Shown: positions 25,363 through 36,648 of the stretch, one piece after another
Layout of the letters: every line of letters starts with the position of its first letter
Position numbering within the stretch: the first letter of the stretch is position 1
Notes under the pieces: generated by a model
Database searches by the model: none
What the model saw: only the letters and a program-made list of their open reading frames with translations
What the model was told of the DNA's origin: nothing
Assembly: GCA_024138025.1 (NCBI GenBank)
Contig: JAMXBD010001049.1
Coordinates: 372,001-436,000, forward strand
Direction of reading: 5' to 3'
Source: Combretum micranthum
Taxonomy: Eukaryota > Streptophyta > Magnoliopsida > Myrtales > Combretaceae
DNA: 64,000 bases
Translations under genes and position numbers: made by a program

Positions 25363-25728
25363 GTGATAATTGCAAATTCACCCCTTAAATTTTAAGGATA
25401 GTACGGGTTGACTCTCCAACTTTGAAAGTATAGTTTTTAATCCCTTAAACTTTCAAAATTAGTATTGTAAGGACTAGTAGCAATTTTAGGAGGGAAAATA
25501 AGAGGTAAATCTATACATATATGAAAGTTTAGGGGGTCAAACAGAGCATAGATGAAAAGTTTAGAGGGCACACTCTTTTCTATTTGTCTTAATGGGAAAT
25601 GCGACATTTCCTTAATTGTGCAAATAAATAAAAGTTTAAGGAATCAAAAACCACACTTTCAAAGTTAGGTTGAAGGGGTCAATTCGGACTACTGTTAAAG
25701 CTTAGCGAGTATTGTTGTAATTTCCCCC
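25363..25728. mobile_element. Mutator-like MITE with long inverted arms
   Basis: A 366-bp fold-back: left arm (about 25363-25460) contains GGGTTGACTCTCCAACTTTG, and the right arm (about 25630-25728) reads in reverse complement GAATTGACCCCTTCAACCTA with matching flanks (TTTGAAAGT, CTTAAACTTT). Flanked by AAATATTT on both sides (25355-25362, 25729-25736), extendable to 9 bp with one mismatch, which suits Mutator-type elements. No ORF. A hAT origin (8-bp duplication) is possible but the ends look more like MULE. Confidence 0.75.
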
Positions 25729-25736
25729 AAATATTT

Positions 25737-26246
25737 TAGTGATGTGATTATGGTTGGGTATAAATATTTGTAGTTTAATAACTAACGAGACCTAAAAAAC
25801 ATGATGAGTCCATAGAATTTTCCAAAATAAAAAATTAAAGTAATGAAAAAAGGGTATAAGATGTGTCGAGCCCATATTTTGCTCCTAACCTCCTAAAGAT
25901 TATGAACAACATTAAATTCGACCCCTTCAATACAAAATACTCAGTTTGGATTCATGTAAAGACATGAAACTGAAATTAATTAATACAAACTTAGATAATT
26001 AAATTAGTATTCCAAAAGAAGTTGAACTTAGGTTCACATAAAAAGTCACAAACACACACCTCTTTATAAATTCACATATAAGCTTCAAGTGAAGCTTTTG
26101 CCCTTTAGATGCAACTCTAACTCAATGGTAAGTTTTGTTTCGGAGGATGATCAACTCATAAGTTTTGTAGCTTTCACAAGACTAAAAGAGAGTGTCTTAC
26201 TTGCATGGTATACAAATCTATCTACATATAATAAGTATAATTGCTC
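25737..26246. other. Intervening sequence, nothing recognised
   Basis: About 500 bases between the MITE and gypsy element G1 with no ORF, repeat boundary or RNA motif that I can support. It is the insertion host of G1, whose target duplication TTAAG ends at 26251. Confidence 0.5.
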
Positions 26247-26251
26247 TTAAG

Positions 26252-26546
26252 TGATATGCTTATGATATGGAATTCACAAGCAAATCGATCTCAAGAACAT
26301 GAATCCACAATCACTAATCAATTTCACAATCAAAGAACAAATAATAAAATAATCCCTAGACTCTTACTAGATATATTGCACCAGCAAAAGAATAGTCTTA
26401 GCCAATGTCATTGATATTACGCACAACAACACCAAGTCGTCATTCGTCACAATCCAAGGATTGATAAGAGTATAAGATTTGAGAAAAAGACTCAAACTTG
26501 ATATGTCAAAAGTGTAAAAAATCTCCTTCTTTCATATGAACAAAAG
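26252..26546 (-). repeat. G1 3' LTR, left part
   Basis: The first 295 bases of the left LTR (plus-strand order), matching 53581-53874 of the right LTR almost base for base. The LTR breaks at CAAAAG/TGTCGACACC where the LARD begins and resumes at 36649. Differences from the other LTR are mostly G/A and C/T. Confidence 0.92.
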
Positions 26547-26979
26547 TGTCGACACCCCATTTTTTCCCTCTTTTAAAAATAAAAATACAAAAAAATGAAA
26601 AATTCAAATAATCATAAAAAAGGATTGAAAATATAATAAAAATTGAAAATTATCAAAAAATACAAAAAGATTAGCTAAATTAAAAATCAACAAAAAAATT
26701 ACCAAATTAAAAAATACTATAAAAATTAAAAAAAAAAAAGAGAAAAGAAACTCAGAAAAAACCCCATATTTTTAGTAAATAAGCCCTTTATAATTAAAAT
26801 AAAAAATTAGAAAATGAAAAAAATATAAAAATATTTCACATTAGTGCATTAGGCTATTTTGAAAATTTAATTTGGAGCTTGGATCTATATTAAATTTGGC
26901 CTATTTTTATTGAAAATGCGTTTGGCCTGGTTTAAATGATTTAAATAAATTTTAGGTGAGGAAATGAATCAAAAGCCAA

Positions 26980-27040
26980 GCATAGCTTAGTTGGTTAAGG
27001 CTGAGGAGTACAAGGGAGGGGACCGAAGTTCGATCCATGC
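26980..27040 (+). other. tRNA-like segment with Pol III A and B boxes in the LARD LTR
   Basis: TAGCTTAGTTGG (26983-26994) fits the A-box consensus TRGYNNARNNGG perfectly, and GTTCGATCC (27028-27036) fits the B box. The 33-base gap between them suits a tRNA promoter, and GCAT/ATGC ends (26980-26983, 27037-27040) could be an acceptor-stem remnant. A clean cloverleaf does not form, so this is not a functional tRNA. The second LTR has it too (34621-34681, A box with one G-to-A change). Either a tRNA-derived SINE head captured by the LTR or a captured tRNA promoter. Confidence 0.6.
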
Positions 27041-27244
27041 AAGCAACACAATGGGAATTTTTTTGTTTTGGGAGTGTGCATTGTCACTCATGCATACCCT
27101 TTCAATTTCCATTATGTTATTAAAAGTGTGAATTATTGTAGAATTTAAATTGTTTAAATGTGGATTTAAGATCAATAATGAAAAGATTCGTAACTCCCCA
27201 AACCCTCCAAGTTCCGTAACCTCCGATCTTTTCACTTGCTTGTA

Positions 27245-27297
27245 ACGGCCATTAATGGCCGTGTACCCCTCCATCTTCCTCCATGCTCCTATAAAAT
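27245..27297 (+). promoter_or_regulatory. 18-bp perfect palindrome upstream of a TATA box (LARD LTR)
   Basis: ACGGCCATTAATGGCCGT (27245-27262) is a perfect palindrome 26 bases upstream of CTATAAAAT (27289-27297). Both are kept unchanged in the other LTR (34885-34902 and 34929-34937) although neighbouring bases differ. A dimeric transcription-factor site upstream of the LTR core promoter is a reasonable inference. Confidence 0.65.
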
Positions 27298-27540
27298 GAT
27301 GATCAATTTCTCCTCTTCAATAGACAGAGATCGAAACATAAAAAAATAGATTAAAAAAAAAAACAGATCTCTCTGGTAGCTCTTTTTTTCTAATCTCTCT
27401 TATTCTCTCTCTCTCAACGCCTCTATCTCCAGCATACACCAAACCCAGACCATGACCAGACACTTTAACCACTACCACCACTACACGTCCCACCCTCCGA
27501 CGAAGTCGACCAGATCATTTGACAAGGTTCCAAATTTTTT

Positions 27541-27640
27541 TTATTAGTTATTATTATTATTGTTATTGTTGTTGTTGTTGTCGTCATTGTTGTTGTCGTT
27601 GTTGTTGCTATTGTTCCTTTTGTTGTTGTTATTTTTCTAT
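27541..27640. repeat. GTT/ATT trinucleotide tract in the LARD 5' LTR
   Basis: Imperfect TTATTATTATTGTTATTGTTG... tract with interspersed TCGTCATTG. The 3' LTR copy (35185-35312) is longer and more GTT-rich, so the two LTRs have expanded differently since insertion. Long ORFs read through the tract on both strands (poly-Val and poly-Thr) and are artefacts. Confidence 0.85.
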
Positions 27641-28983
27641 AAGATATATTAATGTAATGTATAAAAAAACTAGAAAATAGTAAGACATAAAAAAGAAAAA
27701 CGAACAAAAAAAAAGAAAAAAATAAAAAATATATATGTAAGTATAGATATTTGTGATGTAATTTCATTTTAGGTAAAAAAAAAAGTTTTAGTATATAAAT
27801 GCAATTAGTAAATAAATTTTAAATTAGATTATAAAGACAAAAAAATATATATGTATGTGTGAGTATGATTATATCTGTGTGACATATTCCTAATGATGAT
27901 GTAAATAAATAAAATTTTAGAGTATAATTTTCAATAAAAAAATAAATTATAAAACAAAAAATAATAATAATAGGTTTGTTAGTTTTATTTATTATTAATA
28001 TCATTATTATTATCATTTGTTATTAGTATTGTTATTGTCATATCATGTATTATAATTATAAATCGCGATTATTTAGTGGAAGGATTAGTTGTTAGAATTC
28101 ATGAAATGTTTGTAATATCTTGAGCATGTTTTAGTTACCCTATAAAATTTTTTATTTATATAAAAATAAAAGGGGAAATTTACAAAACAATTTTTTTCTA
28201 TATATATATTTAGCATAATATTATAAGAAAGAAAAAATGTTTTCCTAGCTTTTATATAATTATATCATCTAGTTATTTTCTAAATTAACAAAAACAATAA
28301 ACAGGTTTTTTTTTCCAAAATTAGTATCTTTTAGGAATTTTCAAAAACAAAAACATAAAAATTAGATTTCTTTAGGAATTTCCAAAATAAAAATTGATTA
28401 AATACTTAAACCTAGCAGGTTTTCAAAATTAAAAAATACAAACAAATTAAAAATTCTATAAAAACGAACTACGGGGGCCTGATTCTAGCTAGCGGATACG
28501 TAGGCACCTACGAGGCGGTCACAAAAATAAAAAAACTTTTAGGATCCTTTTAAAATAAAAATAAAATATATATATATATATATATTTGTAAACATGTAAA
28601 TTCCTCTTTATAAATAAACAAAAAAAATGAAAAATTAAAAAATCTAAAATTATCTCTTTGACCCATATAATTCTAGATTTCTAAAGCTCATTTAAAGCCT
28701 AGATAACCGTTTAGGTTTTAAAATAGCAGCCCCCGAACTCATCAATTTCTGATTTTTCACGCATACTAGTGGCCGAGCTAGAAACCAAACTACCCATTTG
28801 GTTTCTAGTTCACCTTTTTCCGGCTTTAGCCGGTGGCGACTCCAATAAAAATATTTTTTAGAAAACTGGGATTTTTACAAAAGTCCTATTGGTTCCTTGT
28901 CGAGTGGTCTGTATTAAATGGGTCGGGTTTGATATGGATCGGGGCTTTTAGGAGAAAAGGAGCAAAATTCGAGCTCGATAGCT

Positions 28984-29003
28984 TGGCAACTCCACTAGGG
29001 ACA
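28984..29003 (+). other. LARD primer binding site
   Basis: TGGCAACTCCACTAGGGACA lies directly after the 5' LTR. It resembles the complement of a plant tRNA-Arg 3' end (TGGCGACTC-type). The 3' LTR is followed by the less decayed TGGCGACT (36641-36648). Confidence 0.6.
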
Positions 29004-32000
29004 TCAAATTCGGTGGGCTCATCTAGGCTTAATGAGCTTAAGAAATTTTGAAATTTTTGAAGCATTGGCCTTTGTACATATCATTGTACATATTTGCCTT
29101 CAAGTCTTTTGTTTTGCAGGAGTCGATATATAAAATAGCTAATGGATCTTGAGGTATGTTTTTTTTTTTAATAAAATATTTTGCAATATATGTGTGTTGT
29201 GTATATATTTTGTGGTGTATATATTGCGATGTTTTTTTTAATTTATATGTATTTAGAACGGGCTAGACTTAGGCCCATTAGAAACTATGTTGGAGGGCTA
29301 TTGTGTAGCCTATGGGCTTATGTGATCTTATCACTGCCGATGGTGATTAGGCTCCTCTAGCCCGTTTTGACATAATTAATGACCTGTTCTACTAGGGGCA
29401 GTGAGATTATAGAACGGGTGCCCCTAGAACCTGTCATAATTTCTGATTGTTGTAAATATTTTTGTATGCTTGTGTGTGCTTGTTGTTTTCATAATATCCT
29501 TCACAAAAAAATAATAAAAATTATTAAAATCAATTCTTTTTAAACTAATGAATAAATTGTAATTTTTAAATAGTTTTAAATTTGTTGAATTTAGAAAATA
29601 ATAAAAAGAATAGGATAAAACAATAAAACTATGTTTGCCTATACATTTTTTTTTGTAAATATTTCTCAATAAAACTTGCAAATAAATCTCTTAAGATACA
29701 ATTTTATGTAAAAATAAACAAATGATTTATATTTTATAAATAATAGAAAACATGACAAATAAAAAAAAGCATGAAAAAAAAAAAACAGGACGAAAAGTCA
29801 AAACTTGTCCAGGAGTATTTTTGTAAATATTTTTCTGTTAAGTATGCAAATAAACCCCTTAAAATAAATCATGTGGTTAAAAAAAAAAAAACTTGCTTAT
29901 GCTTCTTACAAAAACAATTAATAATAAATACCAAAAAAAAAAAAAGGTCTTAAGCTTACAACTCTTGTTAAATAGAATTTAATGTCCCTTTAAGACTACC
30001 TTGTAAATATCCACCTATTTAGTTTTTATGCCAAATAAGCTAATCAATCCATATTTACATAATCATCTGTTCATAAAACAATAAACTTCACAAAAAAAAA
30101 AAAAAAAAGAGAAAAAGGAAAAAAGAGGCTCATGTCTAAAGTTTTTTAAATAGAATTCAGTACCCCTTTTTAAGACTAATACCCTTGTAAATACATACCT
30201 GTATAGAATTTTGGTAGAAATCATGACCTTTGTAGATAAAACCTGTTTAGATAATCTAGTTAAAATCCACTACTTTGTATATAAAGTTTATCATACCTTT
30301 GTAAGTACTCTTAAAAAAAAAAAAAATCCAACATATGCTACTCATTTGAAAAATATATATAAAAAAAATCCCTTATCAAGTAGAACTTGTCATAGTTATA
30401 GAAAGTATGCCCTTTGTTAATAAAAGTCAATAGAGTTTATTGGTACTTCAAATAGGAAACACTGAAAAATAGCAAATTCCAATCATATCAGTGGTTATAT
30501 AGAGTCTAGTCTACCCTTGTAAATAGGATTTACCCACCTCTTGTCAGTAGAAGTCTAACTTTAGGCGCTCACATTAATCATATCACCTTTTGAAAGTTTT
30601 TTTTTTTTTAAATCAAATAAAAAAAAAAGGTTTTTCTATAGGAATTCTCTAAAACCCCATCCTTTTGTAAATAATTTCTTTAAAAAAAATGATGAAATTT
30701 TTTTCTATAAAACAATTATCTTTTAATTTTTTGGGCAATTTCCAATTCTTTCCTCTTTTTTAAACAAGATTTCCAAAGAAAAAGAGTCTTTTACCAAAAA
30801 AAAAAAAAACAACAATGTTTCTTTTCAATAAAGATTGCTAGTAAGCGAGAATGTTTCCAGACCTTAAAATTACTTTAAGTGGATGGACTTAATCCAATGC
30901 TCAACAGTCATTCACCTGAGCCAAGAAGCTAATCCAAATACCCCATACGTTAAAAGAAGTCCAAAAGCCCACATCTCTACTCATTTAAAATGTGCTTCCC
31001 CACCCACTCCTCCCACATGTGAAAAAATGCTTAGAGTGAATGAGGGTCTAACCAATATCAGATCATACTGGTACCTAATCTATCCTAAAGGGATTTGTTG
31101 TTTACAAGTTAGCTAAGGTTAGGGCAATTAAAGAAGGAAATCATTAATTGGTCTACCATAAATTGGGGTAAAGTTTTAAATAGGGGCATGTTTTCGAATG
31201 ACGACAAGAGTTAGCTCGTTCAGGGGCATCTTGAATATTTGGATTCGTTAAGATAGGGGTTATAGCACTCGAAAGACCAATAACTCTTAGAAGTTTCAAA
31301 AATCTCTACACATGGGAAAGAATCTTTTAATAGAAATAGTTTAGAATGACAAGAGGCAAACCTAATCCCAAATACTTACCCTAAACACAAGAGAGCGGAG
31401 CGATAATCAAGTGAGGAAATCGACTTGTTCCTTGAAGGAGGTTTGCCTTGCATTTGATACATCAGTCAAAATGACGATAGGCGTTCAATTCTTTTGTCCC
31501 AAACACTTATATCCCTTGCCAACCCATTGGAGCCAATTAAGGAGAAACTTTTCAAGTTAAAACCTTGTCAAGAGCTACCCCATACTAGGGAAAAATGGAG
31601 GTTAGGGTAATCAATCAAATTGGAGAAAAAGGATAAAATGAGTTGTATTTGCCTTAGTTGCACCAATTCATGGGTAATGATTGTGACCGATATGTCATGT
31701 TCCTTTTGAAATGAAGAAGAGTCTTTTACCATACACATACTTGAACATACTTGATTATTCGGGGCTTAAATTTATTTTATGGAAAAATAAAGAAAATCAA
31801 AAGTGATTCTTTTCAAAAAAGCTAGCCAAAAAAAAAAAAAAGAAGAAAAAAAATGAAAAAAAAAAGAGGTTAGTCCATACACTGTCATAGCTCCTCATAT
31901 CAAAAATTTCCAGGACATATATGATCTCACAGGCTTATCAAAACCCTTTACAGATTGCAAAATATTCTTCAAACTTCAGGCCTACCAATTTCAATGCCTA

Positions 32001-34197
32001 TAGTGCCAATGTTTTTTTTTTTTTTTTTACACAGGGCTCAAAGTTTCAGAATTCAAAAGTGCCACATTCCTATACACATTCCTCCCAAGTAGACTCTTCT
32101 GATCGAAGGAACTGAATTTATCCTAAACAACATTCACCCACGAAACTGGGGCAAATGCAACTTAGTTCTTCCTAAAGGTTCTTGACTTGTAAACCCGGGA
32201 TGATGATTGAATTGAATCCATTTTAAAATTTATCCTTCACATGAATATCCTTCATTTGCTAAACCATTGACCAAAAGCCTACATTTCAGTCCTAGAAAGA
32301 CCTATCAGATCGACTTAAAATGTATCACTTTCAAGTTGGATCGTAATTTAGGGAATTGAAGTATTAAGTGAAGATAAACCATAGGGGAGTGTGAGGAAGT
32401 CTTCTTAGATTGGACAATTCCATTAAAAGATCTTTCTCTAGGAACAAGAATCTTAAGAGTCAAAAGAATGGGCCCCTAAGTTCATGATAACACCCTTGAA
32501 TTAAAAAAAAAAAAAGATAAGAATGAGCATGTAAGAAACATAGAAAGCCCTAATAAAGTCCAGCTGCCTCGTCTTCTGCATAAGATGTGTCAGCTAAATG
32601 GTATTTTGGAATGATGAAGTTCCCCTATAATAAGCGATTGGTGATGTTTACATTTTTCTACTCAGATGGTAAACCCAGTTCTATACTGATTTGAGATGAA
32701 AGGTTGGATACCTTAAGCAAATTCTAGAATCATTAACAAATCATGGGACATGATTTCCCTTTGACTAAGGAGCGTCACATACCCAAAGCTTTAATGCTAG
32801 AGTGAGACAAGTCCCAGATACATCCCTTCAGTGAGAGTTATCCTAAAATGACATTTTTGCCATTATCATCCCCTGATAAAAACCAATTTTGAGTCTATCA
32901 TAACCAAAGAAGATGACTGTTGAGCAACAAAATAAGTCCACTATGTGATCAAAGCTTTTCAAGAGTCAATACAATTTCCTGCTTATTAGCAATCTAATTT
33001 TTCAGAAACATTAATAATTTTTCAAATATTTGTGTAAAAAGAGAATTTTCTAAAAAAAAAGAAGAAATAAAAAAAAAAGTGATTTGCAAACACTTCAGCA
33101 ATCTTAAAAAAATGTTTTCAAGAATGAGCACTTTTATCATCCTGTGTTAATTTTGAAAAGCCTTAGCAAATTCTCACAAGCATTTGGAACCTTAGTTATC
33201 TTGAGTTGGAGGAGCTTCGATATTCCCATCACACTTCGAACTTTGGTATTCCTTAGTTTTAGGAACCTCGGCATTTTAAAAAGTTTTCTCATCCCTTTAG
33301 GGAGCAAAAGTTTCCAAAAACCCTTGTTTATCAGGGTGACAAAAAATCCTTGTTTATCAAGGTGACCAAAATCCTTGTTCATCAAGGTGACCCAAAACGC
33401 TTGTCTATCAAGGTGACCCAAAATCCTTGTTTATTAAGGTGACAAAAAACCCTTGGCTATCAAGGTGACCAAAAAACCCTTATTTATCAAGGTGACCCAA
33501 AACCCTTGTTTATCAAGGTGACAAAAAATCCTTATTTATCAAGGTGACCCAAAACCCTTGTTTGTCAAGGTGACCCAAAACCCTTGTTTATCAAGGTGAT
33601 CCAAAGCCCAAACATCCTTGTTTATCAAGGTGATCCAAAACCCTTATCTATCAAGGTGAACCAAAAATCCTTGTTTATCAAGGTGACCCAAAACCCTTGT
33701 TTATCAAGGTGACTAAAAATCTTTGTTTATTAAGGTGACCGAAAACCCTTGTCTATCAAGGTGATCAAAAACCCTTGGCTATCAAGGTGAACAAAAAACC
33801 CTTGTTTATCAAGGTGACCAAAAAAAACCTTGTTTATCAAGGTGACCAAAAAATCCTTGTTTGTGACCAAAAATCCTTGTTTATCAAGGCAACCAAAAAC
33901 CCCTGTTTATCAAGGTGACCCCAAAACCCTTGTTTATCAAGGTGACCTCAAAATCCTTATTTATCAAGGTGACCTTAAAATCCTTATTTATCAAGGTGAC
34001 CCAAAACCCTTGTTTATGAAGGTGACTATTTCAAAAAAAAAATCTTTCGCGATCAATGTTGGCCGTTCTCAAAACTCTTGCTTGTCAGGGTGAAGTTTTG
34101 TAGTTTAATCCGCCAGGTTTAGGTCTTGGGCAAAAATTGTGTCTTTTTTGTCTTTATAGTGGAGTTTGGTTCAAATTCCACCATAAAGAGGGACAGC
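29004..34197 (+). other. LARD internal region, non-coding
   Basis: About 5.2 kb with no gag, protease, RT or integrase similarity in any frame that I can see, only ORFs below 100 codons. It has A-rich runs (for example 29760-29945, 30080-30125, 31820-31865) and ends in a 25-28-bp tandem repeat block (33317-34027), a short unique stretch, and a polypurine tract AAAGAGGGACAG (34185-34196). Mobilisation would have needed proteins from another element. Confidence 0.75.
33317..34027 (+). repeat. Tandem repeat of 25-28 bp, roughly 27 copies
   Basis: The unit is close to AACCCTTGTTTATCAAGGTG plus ACCCAA. Each unit contains the short inverted repeat CCTTG-TTTAT-CAAGG. Copies differ by a few substitutions and 1-2 base length changes. 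The ORFs reading through it (33137-33421 minus, 33830-34093 plus, with a nine-residue repeat such as PKTLVYQGD) follow from unit length and are not supported as genes. Confidence 0.93.
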
Positions 34198-36640
34198 TGT
34201 CGACACCTCATTTTTGCCCCTTTTAAAAATAAAAATACAAAAAAAAGAAAAATTCAAATAATCATAAAAAAGGATAGATAATACAATAAAAATTGAAAAT
34301 TATCAAAAAATACAAAAAGATTAGCTAAATTAATAATCATAAAAAAAATTACCAAATTTAAAAATACTATAAAAATTAAAAAAAAAAAGAGAAAAGAAAC
34401 TCAGAAAAAACTCCATCTTTTTAGTAAATAAGCCCTTTAGAATTAAAATAAAAAATTAGAAGATGAAAAAAATATAAAAAAAATTTTCATATTAGTGCAC
34501 TGGGCTATTTTGAAAATTAATTTAGAGCTTGAATCTATATAAAATTTGGCTTATTTTTATTGAAAATATGTTTGGCCTGGTTTAAATGAATTTTAGGTGA
34601 GGAAATGAATCAAAAGCCAAGCATAACTTAGTTGGTTCAGGCTGAGGAGTACAAGGGAGGGGACCGGAGTTCGATCCATGCAAGCAACACAATGGGAATT
34701 TTTTTTGGGAGCGTGCATTGCCACTCATGCATACTCTTTCAATTTCCATTCGTTATATTATTAAAAGTGTGAATTATTGTAGAATTTAAATCGTTTAAAT
34801 GTGGATTTAAGATCAATAATGAAAAGATTCGTAACTCCCCAAACCTCCAAGTTCCGTAACCTCCAATCTTTTCACTTGCTTGTAACGGCCATTAATGGCC
34901 GTGCACCCCTTCATCTTCCTCCATGCTCCTATAAAATGACGATCAATTCCTCCTCTTCAACAGACAGAGATCGAAACATAGAAAATAGATTAAAAAAAAC
35001 AGATCTCTCTGGCAGCTCTCTTTCTCTAATCTCTCTTGTTCTCTCTCTCTCAACGCCTCTATCTCCATCCTACACCAAACCCAAACCATGACTAGACACT
35101 TTAACCACTACCACCACTACACGTCCCAGCCTCCAACGAAGTCGACCAGATCATTTGACAAGGTTCCAAAAATTTTTTTTTTAGTTATTATTATTATTGT
35201 TGTTGTTGTTGTCGCTGTCATCGTCATTGTTGTTGTTATCGTCATCGTCGTTGTTGTTGTTGTTGTCGTTGTTGTTGCTATTGTTGCTGTTGTTGTTGTT
35301 GTTGTTGTTTTTCTATAAGATATATTAATGTAATGCATAAAAAAACTAGAAAATAGTAAGACATCAAAAAGAAAAATGAACAAAAAAAAAAAAGAAAAAA
35401 TAACAAAAAATATATGTGAGTATAGATATTTGTGATGTAATATCATTTTAGGTAAAAAAAAAGTTTTAGTATATAAATGCAATTAGTAAATAAATTTTAA
35501 ATTAGATTAAGACAAAAAATATATATATGTATGTGTGTGTATGATTATATCTGTGTGACATATTCTTAATGATGATGTAAATAAATAAAATTTTAGAGTA
35601 TAATTTTCAATAAAAAATAAATTATAAAGACAAAAAAAAAATAATAATAGGTTTGTTAGTTTTATTTATTATTAATATCATTATTATTATCATTTGTTAT
35701 TAGTATTGTTATTGTAATATCGTGTATTATTATTATAAATCGCGATTGTATAGTTGAAGGATTAGTTGTTAGAATTCGCGAAATGTTTGTGATATCTTGA
35801 GCATGTTTTAGTTACCCTATAAAATTTTTTATTTATATAAAAATAAAAAAGGGGAAAATTTACAAAACAATTTTTTTCTATATATATATATTTAGCATAA
35901 TATTATAAGAAAGAAAAAATGTTTTCCTAGCTTTATATAATTATATCATCTAGTTATTTTCTAAATTAACAAAAACAATAAACAGGTTTTTTTCCAAAAT
36001 TTGTATCTTTTAGGAATTTTCAAAAACAAAAACATAAAAATTAGATTTCTTTAGGAATTTCCAAAAAAATTGATTAAATACTTAAACTTAGCAGGCTTTC
36101 AAAATTAAAAATACAACAAATTAAAAATTTTATAAAAACGAACTACGGGACCTGATTCCGGCTAGTAGATACGTAGGCACCTGCGGGGCGATCACAAAAA
36201 TAAAAACTTTTAGGATCCTTTTAAAAAAAAAATGGATATATTTTTGTAAACATGTAAATTCCTCTTTATAAATAAACAAAAAAATGAAAAATTAAAAAAT
36301 CTAAAATTATCTCTTTGGCCCATATAGTTCTAGATTTCTAAAGCTCATTTAAAGCCTAGATAACCGTTTAGGTTTTAAAATAGTAGCCCCGAACTCATTA
36401 ATTTCTAGTTTTTCACGATACCAGTGGCCAAGCTAGAAACCAAACTACCCATTTAGTTTATAGTTCACCTTTTTCCGGCTTTAGCCAGTGGCAACTTCCA
36501 ATCAAAATATTTTTCAGAAAATCGAGCTTTTTACGAAAACCCTATTGGTTCCTTGTCGAAGTGGTCTATATCAAATGGGCCGGGTTTGATATGGATCGGG
36601 ACCTTTAGGAGGAATGGAGAAAAATTTGGGCTTGTCAGCT
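34198..36640 (+). repeat. LARD 3' LTR
   Basis: Direct repeat of 26547-28983, starting TGTCGACACC immediately after the polypurine tract. It keeps the tRNA-like segment (34621-34681), palindrome (34885-34902), TATA (34929), trinucleotide tract (35185-35312) and the CCGGCTTTAGCCAG block near 36475 (one arm mutated). It ends AGCT, followed by TGGCGACT, then the resumed G1 LTR. Confidence 0.9.
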
Positions 36641-36648
36641 TGGCGACT

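Larger units (their letters stand above)
26547..28983 (+). repeat. LARD 5' LTR
   Basis: About 2437 bp. In order: A/B-box tRNA-like segment (26980-27040), 18-bp palindrome and TATA (27245-27297), purine/CT leader, GTT/ATT trinucleotide tract (27541-27640), AT-rich body, and the block TTTTTCCGGCTTTAGCCGGT near 28814, a hairpin. It ends AGCT just before the PBS; the 3' LTR is near-identical with small indels. Whether the next eight bases (TGGCAACT) belong to the LTR or the PBS is ambiguous. Confidence 0.88.
26547..36648 (+). mobile_element. LARD: large non-coding LTR retrotransposon with both LTRs
   Basis: Two long direct repeats (26547-28983 and 34198-36640, both starting TGTCGACACC) flank a 5.2-kb internal region with no gag or pol. 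A PBS follows the left LTR (28984) and a polypurine tract precedes the right LTR (34185-34196), so the element is structurally complete but non-autonomous. The PBS starts TGGCAACTCCACT, like the tRNA-Arg type that I recall for Tat/Ogre-lineage gypsy elements; that lineage assignment is inference. It is inserted opposite to its host G1. The usual 5-bp target duplication is missing (see findings). Confidence 0.9.

Noticed and set aside
26980..27040. tRNA gene
   Set aside because: A and B boxes are present, but T-stem and anticodon-stem pairing fails, it is only about 61 bases long, and it lies in an LTR in two copies.
33317..34027. Regular repeats with a hairpin, superficially like a CRISPR array
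   Set aside because: There are no unique spacers, the whole unit is repeated, and the setting is a plant retrotransposon.
33137..34093. Overlapping ORFs on both strands with a nine-residue repeat
   Set aside because: They follow from a minisatellite whose unit is often 27 bases. Units of 25, 26 and 28 bases break the frame, and no upstream gene structure is visible.
35088..35318. ORF with a long run of Val residues, and a minus-strand Thr-rich ORF over the same bases
   Set aside because: Both are products of the GTT/ATT trinucleotide tract in the LARD LTR; the same happens at 27465-27767. No coding signal outside the repeat.
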